The translations under genes were made by a program, and so were the position numbers. Below the pieces are notes generated by a model, which worked only from the letters and a program-made list of their open reading frames with translations, was not told the DNA's origin and ran no database searches. A DNA stretch of 53,505 nt, taken from assembly GCA_963169215.1 (NCBI GenBank), contig CAUJEE010000066.1, positions 1 through 53,505 of the forward strand, in the 5' to 3' direction. Origin of the DNA: Actinomycetota bacterium (lineage in GTDB: Bacteria > Actinomycetota > Acidimicrobiia > Acidimicrobiales > Ilumatobacteraceae). Positions 8,470-19,903 of the stretch are shown in pieces (within the stretch, counting starts at the first letter, position 1; each line of letters begins with the position of its first letter).

Positions 8470-10899
8470 ATGGCAGTACGGGCGGCACAGGGCCGCGGTC
8501 GCACGCTGGTTTCGGCGATCGTTGCGGTCGTCGCCCCAGCCGTGCTCGTCCTCGCCGTGCCCCTCGCGGCCGGCGGCACACCCCCCGACCTGGCCGAGTC
8601 CGCTCCCCCCGCCGCCGACGACGACAAGCAGGCGACCGACGAGGCGACGCCGTACGTGCCGGGGCAGATCATCGTCACCTACCGCGAAGGGGTGACGGCT
8701 GCGCAGCGCGACGCGATGCTGTCAACCAAGCGCGCCCGCGGGCACACCACCATCTCGCGACGAGTCGGCCGCCATGCCCTCACCGAACTGGTGCGTCTGC
8801 CGACCGGGGTGAGCGTCGAGCAGGCCCTCAAGCAGTATTCGGCCGACCCGACCGTGGCCCATGCCGAGCCCGACTACCTGATCACCACCGACGTCGAAGC
8901 CGACGACACCTATGCCGTCTCCGGCGACCTGTGGGGCATGGGCGGCGACGCGATACCGCTCGGCACCTCCTACGGCAGCGGCGCCAACGAGGCGTGGGCG
9001 ATGGGTCACGTCGGATCGGACAGCGTGTACGTGGGCATCGTCGACGAGGGGGTGCAGTTCGATCACCCCGACATCGCCGCCAACGTGTGGACCAACCCGT
9101 GGGACCCGGTCGACGGAGTCGACAACGATGGCAACGGCTACATCGACGACATTCATGGGTGGGACTTCGCCAACGGCGACAACGATGTGTTCGACGGAGA
9201 CAGCAATCCCGACATCGACTCCCACGGCACCCATGTGGCGGGCACCATCGGCGGGGTCGGCGGCAACGGCCAGGGTGTGGCCGGCGTGAACTGGAACGTG
9301 ACGATGATCCCGGCCAAGTTCCTCGGCCCCTCGGGGGGCTCCACCGCGAATGCCGTCGCCGCGCTCAACTACCTCACCGACCTGAAGGTGCGCCATGGCA
9401 TCGATCTTGTGGCCACCAACAACTCGTGGAGCGGCGGGCCTTTCAGCTCGGTCCTGCTCGACGCGATCAACGAAGGGGGCGACGAAGACATCCTGTTCGT
9501 CACCGTGGCCGGCAACGACGGCATCAATAACGACTCGACGCCGAGCTTCCCGGGCAACTACCAGTGCACCAACGGTGGCACCCGCGGGTGGGACTGCGTG
9601 GTGTCGGTCGCGGCAATCGATGCGGCCGGGGCGCTGCCCGTCTTCTCGCAGTACGGCGCCACTACCGTCGACCTCGCTGCGCCCGGCGATGCGATCGTCA
9701 GCACCGTCCCCGACGACAGCTATGCCGCGTACAGCGGCACCTCGATGGCCGCCCCGCACGTCGCCGGCGCGGTGGCGCTGTGCGCGTCGATCAACCCCGC
9801 GCTCACCGCCGCCCAGTTGCGGGCCGCGATCGTCGACACCGTGCTGCCCACCGCATCGTTGAGCGGCAAGACGGTCACCGGTGGCCGCCTCGACGTGGGC
9901 ACGATGGTGCAGGACTGCCTGGTGCCCTCCGCCGCGGTGAGCGGCAGCGTCGACACCCTGGCCACCGCCACCGTCGCCCGCACCTCGGTCGAACTGGTGT
10001 GGGACGATCAGGCCACCGGCGAGACACGCTTCGAGGTGCAGCGCGCACCGTTCTCGGGCACGTGCGGCACGTACGCCGCGATCGGCGACGCGCCGGCGGG
10101 CGGCGAGGCCTTCACCGCCGCCGGTCTGACCCCGGCCACCGCCTACTGCTTCCGTGTGCGGGCGGCCAGCGACTACGGCGGCGGTTCGTCGACCGGCTGG
10201 GCGGTGGTGAGCAACGTCACCACGCCCGACCCGCCCGAGCCCTACACCTGCGCGACCACCAGCTACCGCTGGCTCACACCTTCCGCCGTTTCGACGGCCG
10301 ACTTCGGCGACGACAGCACCGTCGGCATCACAGTGCCGTTCACGCCGAGGCTGTACGACGTCGCCTTCCCCAACACATTCGCGCTCGCCGAGGTGCAGGT
10401 GTCGTCCAACGGCTACCTGCACTTCGGGTGGGGGTCGGCCGGCTTCTACGCCAACAGCAATCTGCCCAACTCGGCCCACCCGAACGGCATCGTCGCCGCG
10501 TGGTGGGACGACCTCGACCCCTACACCGCAGGATCGATCAGTTGGGGCACAATCGGCAGCGCCCCCACGCGCAGGTTCGTGGTCACATGGAGCAACGTGC
10601 CCCACGTCAGTAGCCCGAGCACCATGGTCACCTTCCAGATCGTGATCGAGGAGACCACCAACGCGTACGTGTTCAACTACCTCGACGCCACAACCGGTTC
10701 GGCCGGGTCAGACCTCGGTGCCGGGGCCACGGTGGGTATCGAGAGCGCCGATGGCTACGAGGCCAGCGTCATTTCGCACAACGCCGGCAACCTCGCCAAC
10801 ACGTCGGCCTACCGCTGCACGCCCTACGTCGAGCCCTTCACCGGCCCGATCAACGACCCTGCCGACGTGCTGGCCCCGGCCGTACGACTAGATGTCTGA
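8470..10899 (+). CDS. Secreted S8 (subtilisin-like) serine protease with fibronectin III-like and C-terminal extracellular domains
   Basis: Signal-like N-terminus; inhibitor-like PGQIIVTYREGVT; catalytic D (GIVDEGVQFDHPD), H (DSHGTHVAGT), S (GTSMAAPHVAGA); fn3-like segment and VSSNGYLHFG...WWDDLDP...VTFQIVI domain. Confidence 0.92.
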   Translation: MAVRAAQGRGRTLVSAIVAVVAPAVLVLAVPLAAGGTPPDLAESAPPAADDDKQATDEATPYVPGQIIVTYREGVTAAQRDAMLSTKRARGHTTISRRVGRHALTELVRLPTGVSVEQALKQYSADPTVAHAEPDYLITTDVEADDTYAVSGDLWGMGGDAIPLGTSYGSGANEAWAMGHVGSDSVYVGIVDEGVQFDHPDIAANVWTNPWDPVDGVDNDGNGYIDDIHGWDFANGDNDVFDGDSNPDIDSHGTHVAGTIGGVGGNGQGVAGVNWNVTMIPAKFLGPSGGSTANAVAALNYLTDLKVRHGIDLVATNNSWSGGPFSSVLLDAINEGGDEDILFVTVAGNDGINNDSTPSFPGNYQCTNGGTRGWDCVVSVAAIDAAGALPVFSQYGATTVDLAAPGDAIVSTVPDDSYAAYSGTSMAAPHVAGAVALCASINPALTAAQLRAAIVDTVLPTASLSGKTVTGGRLDVGTMVQDCLVPSAAVSGSVDTLATATVARTSVELVWDDQATGETRFEVQRAPFSGTCGTYAAIGDAPAGGEAFTAAGLTPATAYCFRVRAASDYGGGSSTGWAVVSNVTTPDPPEPYTCATTSYRWLTPSAVSTADFGDDSTVGITVPFTPRLYDVAFPNTFALAEVQVSSNGYLHFGWGSAGFYANSNLPNSAHPNGIVAAWWDDLDPYTAGSISWGTIGSAPTRRFVVTWSNVPHVSSPSTMVTFQIVIEETTNAYVFNYLDATTGSAGSDLGAGATVGIESADGYEASVISHNAGNLANTSAYRCTPYVEPFTGPINDPADVLAPAVRLDV

Positions 10900-10913
10900 G
10901 CCCGCCGACACCG

Positions 10914-10937
10914 GCGGCCGCGCTCACAGGCGGCCGC
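10914..10937. terminator. Possible bidirectional terminator between convergent genes
   Basis: GCGGCCGC-gctcacag-GCGGCCGC (10914-10921 / 10930-10937); the 8-bp self-complementary arms can pair as a hairpin, between the S8 protease and DUF58 stop codons. Confidence 0.35.
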
Positions 10938-12273
10938 TGGCCTTCACCGCCAGGTAGCTGTCGACCAACTCCACCGCCAGGCGGCCGGGGGCGGCGTCGA
11001 TGACGATCGCCCCGGCGGCGCGCAGGCGGGCCACTGCCCGGCGGCGCTGGTGCAGGTGGTTCACCGCCGCCGCCTCGCGGAACGCATCGCCCTCCCACTC
11101 GGCCTCGTCACCGGCGGCCCACTGCTGCACCTGCGGGTCGTGAACCGCGGCCACCACCACCAAGTGCCGCCGGGTGAGGATCGGCAGCGCAGGCAGGATC
11201 GCCTGCTCGACCGCGGCCTCCACCAGGTCGGTGAGCACCACGAACAGCGAGCGGCGGCGAAAGCGCGCCGTGGCCTGGTGAAAGGCATCGTGGTAAGCGC
11301 TCTCCGACAAGTCGGGGTCGAGGGCGAACATCGCCTCCGCGGCGCGGCCCACCTGGCTCTTCGCGCTGGACGGGGCGAGGATGCTGCGCACCTGGCGATC
11401 GAATGCCACCATCCCCACCCGGTCGCCGAGCGCGGTGGCGGCATGCACCAGCCCGAGCGCGGCATCCATCGCGTGCTCGACGCGTGGCGCGCCCGCGCCG
11501 GCGACTGAGCCTCCCACGACCCCGGCCATCACCCGCCCGTTGTCGAGCATCACCACCACGGTCTGGTTGCGCTCGGCGCGGTACTGCTTGACGATCGGAC
11601 GCTGCAGGCGCACGGTGGCCGGCCAGTCGATACGCCGGAACTCGTCGTCGGGCAGGTAGTCGCGCAGCTGGTCGAACTCGCGCCCGCCGCCGCTGGTGCG
11701 GATGCTGCGCATGCCCACCTCCAGCACCCGCGGCATGCGCATGCGACGCAGCACCTCGTCGCGGCTCGGGTAGGCGGGCAACACACGCAACCCGCCGGGC
11801 AGGCGGCGCGTCGCCTGGCGCGACACCATCCGCAATGGCCCCTCCACGCGCACGGTGACGTCGGCGAGGGGAAATCGGCCGCGGCGAGTGGGCTGCAATG
11901 TGGCCCGCGCCCGCAACCGTGCCCCGCCGCGCAAACGGGCCGACACCCGCCTGCGTTCGGCCTGCAGGCTGGGCCACAGCGCGTCGGTGACGGTCACCTT
12001 GGCCGGTCGCCGGGCGGTGTTGTCGACCAGCCAGGTCACCTCGCCGCGCTCACCGAGGGTGATCGTCTCGGGCATCTCCCGCTGCACCGCGATGCGCCGC
12101 GGCGAAACGCAGGCCACCGCATCGCCGACCAACAGCAAACCCAGCAGCGCCTCCACCGCCCACAACGCCGACCAACTGCGCCCCGACCAGGCGAACAGGC
12201 CCAGCCCGGTGGCGGCCGCGAGCGCGGCGAACCACACCGTGGGCACCGGAAAGGCGGGACGCGACCTGGCCAT
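10924..12273 (-). CDS. DUF58 domain-containing protein
   Basis: MARSRPAFPVPTVWF...; GGREFDQLRDYLPDDEFRRIDWPATVRLQRPIVKQYRAERNQTVVVMLDNGR is the DUF58 signature. Confidence 0.9.
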   Translation of the reverse strand: MARSRPAFPVPTVWFAALAAATGLGLFAWSGRSWSALWAVEALLGLLLVGDAVACVSPRRIAVQREMPETITLGERGEVTWLVDNTARRPAKVTVTDALWPSLQAERRRVSARLRGGARLRARATLQPTRRGRFPLADVTVRVEGPLRMVSRQATRRLPGGLRVLPAYPSRDEVLRRMRMPRVLEVGMRSIRTSGGGREFDQLRDYLPDDEFRRIDWPATVRLQRPIVKQYRAERNQTVVVMLDNGRVMAGVVGGSVAGAGAPRVEHAMDAALGLVHAATALGDRVGMVAFDRQVRSILAPSSAKSQVGRAAEAMFALDPDLSESAYHDAFHQATARFRRRSLFVVLTDLVEAAVEQAILPALPILTRRHLVVVAAVHDPQVQQWAAGDEAEWEGDAFREAAAVNHLHQRRRAVARLRAAGAIVIDAAPGRLAVELVDSYLAVKASGRL

Positions 12274-12287
12274 CACGTGCTGTGGGG

Positions 12288-13270
<983 letters not shown>

Positions 13271-13274
<4 letters not shown>

Positions 13275-14485
13275 GTTTGTTCTCCTTGTGGCGGGTGGGG
13301 ATCAAGTGTTGTCGGTTGTGCAGTGGCGTCGCGACGCAGGGCGCGCAGTTCGCGGCTGAGGCGCAGCAGTTCGCCCGGCGAGTGCACCTCGCGGGTGAGC
13401 AGTTCGGTCGCTGTGCCCGCGGGCACTGCCGTGTGCGCGACCACCATCGCGTCGAGCCTGGCCAGGTCGGTGGTGGGCGGCAGGTGGAACTCGTCGCACA
13501 GCCGGCGGTGGGTCTCGCTGCGCAACCACAGCCCGGCGCGCGACGAGTGCCCGGCGCGTTGCATCAGCCGGCCGTTGGCCACCACCAGTTCGCTGCCCGC
13601 CAGCGGCACCGGGCGCGGCTCGCGCACAGGGCGCCCGGGGCGGATGCCGACGGCGACGGCGAGCACCACGAACGCCAGCGCGAGTTGGGCGAGGGCCATC
13701 CACACCCCCGGCCGCACCAGGTCGACCAGGGTGGTTTCCTCGGTCACCTCGGCCCGCTCGCGGACAGGCGCGCGACCTTCGCCGAGCAGGATCTCCACCT
13801 GCGCGCCGCGCTCGGGCACGAGCAGCGCTGTCGCCAGCGGCCCATTGTCGGCGTAGGGCAGGTAGCGGTTGGTGAACCCCTCGTTGTCGCCGAGGCGGAT
13901 CACCCAGCCGGCGCTGTGCGGGGCGGCGACCGCGAACGAGCCACCAGTGGAGTCGCCGAAGCAGGTGAGCGAGCCGCTGTTCGCGCCAAGCAACTCGCCC
14001 GACGGAGCGAGCAGGGCGCGCAAGTGGGTGAGCGCACCGATCGAGCACTCGCCGAGCGGCACGTTCGAGTCGCCCCACGAGGGGCTCCAATCGACCGTCG
14101 GCAGACCGGCGACAGCATCGGGCTCGGTGAACAGATCTGCCGCCGGATCGGCCCACACCACCACCCCACCGTCGGCGACGAAGGCGCGCAGGTCTTCTGC
14201 CTGGCGGTCGCTGAGGTCGGCACGCAGCACCAGCACGCGGCGACCGTCAGCTTCCGCAGGTGCGTCGTCGACGATCGACACCTCGCCGCCGGCGTAGCCG
14301 AGCAGCAACGCCAGCCCGCGAGTGCCCGAGGGGCCACCACTGCGCGGGTCGAACGGCTCGGCCGAGGGCGTGGCGCGGGCCAACAACATCATCCCCAACG
14401 CCACCGCCACCAGCAACAGCGCGGTGAGGCCGGCGCGGCCGCCGCCACCCGCGTTCGTGCCGTCACCGGCACTCCGGGGGGTCAC
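13271..14485 (-). CDS. DUF4350 domain-containing protein
   Basis: GTG at 14485 overlaps the DUF4129 stop; PFDPRSGGPSGTRGLALLLGYAG, VLVLRADLSDRQAEDLRAFVADGGVVVWADP. Confidence 0.8.
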
Positions 14486-15231
14486 CGGCGGGTCTCCCGC
14501 GTCTGTGCCAACACCTGTGCGTCGAGCGCGGCGAAGCGGTCGTCGTCGCCTTCGTCGACGTCGTAGTGCCCGTACCACGCCCCGTCGAACAGCTCGGCGG
14601 CGCTGTCGAAGGTGGCCGCCACCGCGGGGGTGACCTCGTGCACCTGCCGACGGTGCTCGCCGGTGGTGCGGCCAGGGATCTCGTCGATCAGGCCGCGGCG
14701 GGCGAGATCGCCCACCAGCGCCCGGTAGCGACAGCGCAGCGCCTCGCGTATGCGCCCCGCAGCGCGGTGCTGTTCGGCCTCCTTGCGCCAGTCGGTGGGC
14801 TCGCGCGAGCGGTCGACGAACACCGCCCCGTCGGCGATCACCTCGTCGGCGTCGTCATCGTCGTCGTCGTCGCCTTCGTCGGCGCGCCGCTTGCCCGCCA
14901 GCCGCGCCCACATGTCGGTGCGGCGCACGAGCAACACGATCACCGCCACCACCGCGGCGGCGAGCAGCAGCCACAGCAGCAACGTGAGGAAACTGAGGTC
15001 GAGGCCGCCACCGCCACCGCCCGACGAGTTGTCGACCGGCCGCGGTGGCTGAGTGGTGGGCACGCAGTCCGACTGGTCGAGCAGGTCGCAGGCCTCGCGG
15101 CGGATGTCGTCGGGGTCTTGGTCGACCGGCGGGAACGGCTCGCCACCGGGTGGCGCCGAAGCCCGCACGGCCGATCGCGCCCCGACGGCGACGAGCCGAG
15201 CCGCGAGCGTGACCGTTACGGCCGCGATCAC
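14482..15231 (-). CDS. DUF4129 domain-containing protein
   Basis: GTG at 15231; TM helix LLLWLLLAAAVVAVIVLLV then AEQHRAAGRIREALRCRYRALVGDLARRGLIDEIPGRTTGEHRRQV...FDGAWYGHYDV. Confidence 0.85.
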   Translation of the reverse strand: MIAAVTVTLAARLVAVGARSAVRASAPPGGEPFPPVDQDPDDIRREACDLLDQSDCVPTTQPPRPVDNSSGGGGGGLDLSFLTLLLWLLLAAAVVAVIVLLVRRTDMWARLAGKRRADEGDDDDDDDADEVIADGAVFVDRSREPTDWRKEAEQHRAAGRIREALRCRYRALVGDLARRGLIDEIPGRTTGEHRRQVHEVTPAVAATFDSAAELFDGAWYGHYDVDEGDDDRFAALDAQVLAQTRETRR

Positions 15232-16184
15232 CGCCGGCCCCCGAACGCGGCGTCGGCGGCGAGGGTGATGTCGAGGCCTTCCACATGCACCCGGGTCTGC
15301 AGGTACATCTGCGCGGTGGCGACGGCCGAGAAGGGGGCGACGATCAGCAGCGCCATCTGCGCGGCCACACCCTCGAGCACGCCACGGGCATCGCCGAGCA
15401 CCACCAGGCCGGTGCCCTCCGCTGCGGCGGGCAGAACGGCGATGCTGAAGGTGAGCACGCCGCCGATGAGCAGGTTGAGCCACACGAATCCGTAGGCCGC
15501 TCCGAACCGACCGCGTACGAGGCGCGTCGCGCGGCGCAGGGCACCGCGCACACCCTCCACCATCACCACCGGGGCGACGAACAGCGTGAGCGCGCCGAAC
15601 AGCACCGCCACCGGGGCGGCGAGCACGGCGAGTGCGGTGAGCACCTCCAGATCGCCTTCCAGGTAGGCGAGCACCCCCAGCGCCAGCCACGAGTGGCTCA
15701 CCGTCCAGGTGGCGAGCAGCACGGGTGTGCGGCGCAGCACGGCGCGCACGAGCGGCCACGGGCGCGGATCGCCACCGAGCTGGTAGCGCACCACATAGGC
15801 CGCCGCATAGGCACCCACCAGGTGCGCGGCCAGTGATTGCACGACGAAGGTGAGCACTGCCGCGCCGCGTTCGGCGCCGAGGTAGCCGCTGTCGCCGAGC
15901 AGACCTTGGAAGTCGTCGAAGCGCGCCCAGGCCATCGTCGACACCAGCAGTTGCAGGGCGGCCATCGGCAACAAGAACACCGCCGAGCCGAGCAGCAGGT
16001 GGCGGGCGCGGCGCTGCAGCAGGTGGGCGCCGGCATCCATCGAGCCGATCACCAGCCGCTCGCTGCGTCGCAGGCGCAAGGTGCGCGACGCAGCCCGCCC
16101 AGCCGTGGCGTCCGGGCCGGCAGCGGCGCGGCGAAGCGGGTCGGCACCCGACTCGATCCCCGCCCACTGCGTCACGCCCGCCAT
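15228..16184 (-). CDS. Multi-TM membrane protein heading the DUF4129-DUF4350-MoxR-DUF58 cluster
   Basis: ATG at 16184 (MAGVTQWAGIESGADPL...); several long hydrophobic segments; 4-bp overlap with the DUF4129 gene. Confidence 0.7.
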   Translation of the reverse strand: MAGVTQWAGIESGADPLRRAAAGPDATAGRAASRTLRLRRSERLVIGSMDAGAHLLQRRARHLLLGSAVFLLPMAALQLLVSTMAWARFDDFQGLLGDSGYLGAERGAAVLTFVVQSLAAHLVGAYAAAYVVRYQLGGDPRPWPLVRAVLRRTPVLLATWTVSHSWLALGVLAYLEGDLEVLTALAVLAAPVAVLFGALTLFVAPVVMVEGVRGALRRATRLVRGRFGAAYGFVWLNLLIGGVLTFSIAVLPAAAEGTGLVVLGDARGVLEGVAAQMALLIVAPFSAVATAQMYLQTRVHVEGLDITLAADAAFGGRR

Positions 16185-16239
16185 TGTGGCCCAACAGTAC
16201 GGGGTTGGCGGCCTCACCGCAGGTGGGCATGATGGCTGG

Positions 16240-17040
16240 GTGCAGGGCTACGGCGACGCCACCTATGGGGATGCCTTCGCCGACGTGTACGACGAGTGGT
16301 ACTCCGATCTCGCCGAGGGTGATGCCTGCGTCGAGTCGCTGGCGCAGTTGGCCTCTGAGACGAACGATCACGCCGGCGGGGTGGCCGTGTGCCGGGTGCT
16401 CGAGCTGGGTGTGGGCACCGGACGGCTGGCCATCCCCCTCGCTACCCGCCTGGCGAGCACGGCGGGCATGAAGGCTGGCGCGCAGGTGCACGGCATCGAC
16501 ACCAGCGCCCTGATGCTGGCGCAGATGGCCGCCAAGCCAGGGGGCGCGGCCGTGCACGCGCACCTCGGCGACATGGCCGGCGATCTTCCCGACGGGCCCT
16601 TCATGCTCGTGTTCGCGGCCTACAACACGCTGTTCAACCTGCCCGACGAGCAGCGCCAAGCCGCCTGCATCGCCGCCGCGGCTCACCGCCTGGTGCCCGG
16701 CGGGCGGCTGGTGGTGGAGGCCTTCGTGCCCGCCGACGACACCCCTGGCGCGGCCACCGACACGGTGCGCGTGCGCACGCTGGCCGCCGACCGGGTGGTG
16801 CTGGCGGTGAGTCGCACCGACCCCACGGCCCAGCGCGTGGAGGGCCAGTACGTGGAACTCACCGCCACCGGGGGTGTGCGCCTGCGCCCGTGGAGCGTGC
16901 GCTGGGCGACGCCCGGGCAACTCGACGCGATGGCGGCCGCGGCGGGGTTGACGCTCGAGTCGCGCTGGGGCGGGTGGTCGGGCCAGCCGTTCGCCGCCGA
17001 CAGCACCCGGCACGTGTCGGTCTACTTGCGCCCGATGTGA
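16240..17040 (+). CDS. SAM-dependent methyltransferase
   Basis: In-frame GTG at 16240; VLELGVGTGRLAIPLA (motif I), HGIDTSALMLAQMAAK, AAYNTLFNLPDEQRQ. Confidence 0.85.
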   Translation: MQGYGDATYGDAFADVYDEWYSDLAEGDACVESLAQLASETNDHAGGVAVCRVLELGVGTGRLAIPLATRLASTAGMKAGAQVHGIDTSALMLAQMAAKPGGAAVHAHLGDMAGDLPDGPFMLVFAAYNTLFNLPDEQRQAACIAAAAHRLVPGGRLVVEAFVPADDTPGAATDTVRVRTLAADRVVLAVSRTDPTAQRVEGQYVELTATGGVRLRPWSVRWATPGQLDAMAAAAGLTLESRWGGWSGQPFAADSTRHVSVYLRPM

Positions 17041-17094
17041 ATTTCGTTGCCGTTCCACCCGTGACGGTGACGACGGTCGTAGGCTGAAAGCACT

Positions 17095-18078
17095 GTGAGT
17101 CGTCTACGTCTCAACCCCCTCACCGGTCGTTGGGTCACGATCGTCGCCGATCGGGCCGAGCGCCCCAGCGACTTCGCCCCGCGCACCGCGCAGGTCGAGG
17201 CCGAACCCGGTCGCCCCTGCCCGTTCTGCCCCGGCAACGAAGAGGCCACGCTCCCCGCGCTGGAGACACTCGACGACGGTGGGCAGTGGCGCATGCGGGT
17301 GATCCCCAACCTGTATCCAGCCTTCGACGGCGACGAGCCGTTCGCCGTGCACCACCTCGGGCCGGTGCACGTCGAGGCCAACGCCAGCGGCATCCACGAG
17401 GTGTTCGTCTTCACCCCCCGCCACGACGGCGGTGTGCATCTCGCCTCCGACGACGACGCCGGCGAGGTGATGCTGCTGCTCAAGCGTCGCCTGCGCGATC
17501 ACGCGGCCAAGTCGCACGTGCGCTACACCCAGGCGATCATCAACCACGGCCGCGAGGCGGGGGCATCGCTGGCCCACCCGCACGGGCAGCTGCTCGGGCT
17601 GCCGTTCGTGCCCGGCGAGATGATCGACGAGGAGCGGGCCTTCACTCGCTTCGAGGGCGGCTGCATCCTGTGCGTCACGATCGAGGCCGAGTTGGCCGAC
17701 GGCAAGCGCGTGCTGTTCGCCAACGACCAGGTCGTGTCGCTCAGCCCGTTCTGGGCCGGAGTGCCGTACGAGCTGCTGATCATCCCGCGCAGCCACGACC
17801 TGCACCTCACCGACAGCGACGACGCCACCCTGCGCGGGGTGGGCATCGCCATCCGCGATTCGCTGCTGGCACTGCGCGAGGTGCATGGCGACCTGTCGTA
17901 CAACCTCGTGTTCCACACCGCCCCGCACCACTACAACGGCACCTACCACTGGCACGTGCACCTGTTCCCCAAGCTGGTCACCACCGCCGGCTTCGAACGC
18001 GGCACCGGCGTGATGATCAACATCGTGCCGCCCGAGGACGCCGCCGCGCAGTTGCGCAAGGTCGCGGTCAAGGCCTGA
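17095..18078 (+). CDS. galT: Galactose-1-phosphate uridylyltransferase
   Basis: RLNPLTGRWVTIVADRAERP, CPFCPGNEEATLP, HEVFVFTPRHD, NHGREAGASLAHPHGQLLGLPFVP (HPHGQ), FHTAPHHYNGTYHWHVHLFPK. Confidence 0.93.
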   Translation: MSRLRLNPLTGRWVTIVADRAERPSDFAPRTAQVEAEPGRPCPFCPGNEEATLPALETLDDGGQWRMRVIPNLYPAFDGDEPFAVHHLGPVHVEANASGIHEVFVFTPRHDGGVHLASDDDAGEVMLLLKRRLRDHAAKSHVRYTQAIINHGREAGASLAHPHGQLLGLPFVPGEMIDEERAFTRFEGGCILCVTIEAELADGKRVLFANDQVVSLSPFWAGVPYELLIIPRSHDLHLTDSDDATLRGVGIAIRDSLLALREVHGDLSYNLVFHTAPHHYNGTYHWHVHLFPKLVTTAGFERGTGVMINIVPPEDAAAQLRKVAVKA

Positions 18079-18108
18079 CCGGCCCGCTAACGGGGTAGCG
18101 AGGTAGCG

Positions 18109-18579
18109 ATGGCCCGGATTCGTGTGGGAGTGGAGATCGATGCACCGCCGGCGCGGGTGTGGGAGGTGGTCGAGCCGGTCGAGCGCCACGTCGACTGGAT
18201 GCACGACGCGGTGGCGATCACCTTCCAAGGCGAGCAGACCCGTGGTGTGGGCACCCGTTTCGTGTGCGACACCAAGGTCGGCCCGCTGCGTCTCGCCGAT
18301 CGAATGGAGATCACCGAGTGGGTGCCGGGTGAGGCGATGGGTGTGCGCCACGCCGGCCTGGTCACCGGCTCGGGTCGCTTCACGCTCGAGGGCATCGACG
18401 CGCCGCAGGGCGAGGCCCGCCGCACTCGCTTCACGTGGGAGGAGACGCTGCGCTTCCCGTGGTGGATGGGCGGCCCGCTCGGCGCGCTGGTGGGCGGCAA
18501 GGTGGTGCTCGCCGCCATCTGGCGCCGCAACCTGAAGGCCCTGCGCGCGCAGATCGAACAGGTCGCCGGCCTGGCCTGA
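18109..18579 (+). CDS. SRPBCC (polyketide cyclase/START-like) family protein
   Basis: MARIRVGVEIDAPPARVWEVVEPVERHVDWM...; C-terminal AAIWRRNLKALRAQIEQVAG. Confidence 0.8.
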   Translation: MARIRVGVEIDAPPARVWEVVEPVERHVDWMHDAVAITFQGEQTRGVGTRFVCDTKVGPLRLADRMEITEWVPGEAMGVRHAGLVTGSGRFTLEGIDAPQGEARRTRFTWEETLRFPWWMGGPLGALVGGKVVLAAIWRRNLKALRAQIEQVAGLA

Positions 18580-18646
18580 TTCTGCGGGCCGGGCGGGCGG
18601 GTACGGCCTCGTCTTCCTTGTGACACCCCTGTGGTTGAGTGGGGGT

Positions 18647-19903
18647 ATGAGTTTGGTGGTGCCTTCGGTGGATGAGTTGGCGGCGATGTCGCCGGCGGAG
18701 GTGGAGGCGGTGTTGCGCGAGTTGGATGGGGCGCGGCGGGCGGCGGAGGTGGCGGTGGCGGAGTTGGTTGGTCGGGTCGAACGCGCGGGTGTGTTCCGTG
18801 CTGATGGTCATCGCACGCCGCGGGCGTGGGGGATGGCGGCGGCGAATTGGTCATGGGCGCAGGCGGGGCGGGTGGTGCAGGTGGCGCACATGTTGCAGGT
18901 GTGGCCGTCGGCGGCGGGTGTGGGTGTGGCGCAGTTGCATGCGTTGGCGGGGGTGGTGGCCAACCCGCGCGTGCGGCCGTTGTTGGCTGATGCCGAGGAG
19001 TTGCTGGTCGGTTGGGCGCGAACTCTCGATTTCGATGACTTCGTGTCGGCGTTGATGCGTTAGCTGGCCACTGTCGACCCGGATGGTTCGGCCGATGCGT
19101 TCGAGCGGGCGCATCGTGAGCGTGACGCGAAAGTCGCGGCGGTCGGTGAGCAAACCTTTCTCGATGCCCGTTGTGCCAACGCGCAGGGTGCGCAGATCGC
19201 CGAAGTGTTCGCCGCCTATTGCGACAGCGAGTTCATGGCCGATTGGCAAACAGCCATGGTGCAGCACGGTGAAGACACCGACACCAGCAAGCTGGCCCGC
19301 ACGCCGGCCCAGCGTCGCGCTGACGCGTTGCATGCCGTGTTCATCGCTGCTGCCGCTGCCCGCCACAGCGGCGAGGAGAGCACGCCGACTGTCGGGGTGG
19401 TGGTCGACGCGGAGACCTTCGAGCATCACCTCGCCGCCGCTGCTGGTGGTAGCCCGGCGCCGCTCGACGCGAACGGCAACCATTTCTGTCGCACCGCCGC
19501 CGGTGTCGCTGTCGACCCACGCGATGCGATCGTGGCCGCGCTCGCCGGGCAGGTGCGTCGGGTGGTTATCGATTCGACGGGTGTGATCGTCAACATGGGT
19601 CGCCGGCAACGCCTGTTCACCGGCGCGGTACGCGACGCGATCTTGGCGTTGCAGCCGTGGTGCATGTGGACCGGCTGTCGGGCCCGTAGCCGGCAGGTCG
19701 ATCACTTGTTGCCGTGGGCCCGTGGCGGGCTCACCGACACCGCCAACGCGGGCGGGGTGTGTGGCCATCACAACCGGTGGCGCACCCGCGGCTATCGCAC
19801 CTGCCGCGGCCCCGACGGCGAATGGCACCACTACCGCCCCGACGGCACCGAAATCGGCTGGCGCGACGGCCACCTCACCCGCCTCCGCCCACCCGCAGCG
19901 TGA
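18647..19903 (+). pseudogene. DUF222 / HNH endonuclease (13E12-type) gene interrupted by an in-frame TAG
   Basis: 18647-19060 (MSLVVPSVDELAAMSPAEVEAVLRELDGARRAAEVAVAELV...ALMR) stops at TAG 19061-19063; the same frame continues LATVDPDGSADAFERAHRERDAK...VDHLLPWARGGLTDTANAGGVCGHHNRWR to 19903. Confidence 0.8.

Noticed and set aside
9049-9071. Possible catalytic defect of the S8 protease (DEGV instead of the common DTGV/DSGV)
   Set aside because: Asp itself is present and the His and Ser motifs are intact; Glu at this neighbour position is a tolerable variation rather than evidence of inactivation.
8722-10605. 627-aa minus-strand ORF opposite the S8 protease
   Set aside because: Antisense shadow of a well-supported protease; no family motif, biased VGG/RR composition.
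10913-10937. Duplicated NotI-like GGCGGCCGC as a cloning artefact or operator
   Set aside because: Consistent with a simple hairpin between convergent genes in GC-rich DNA; no vector-like flanking sequence.
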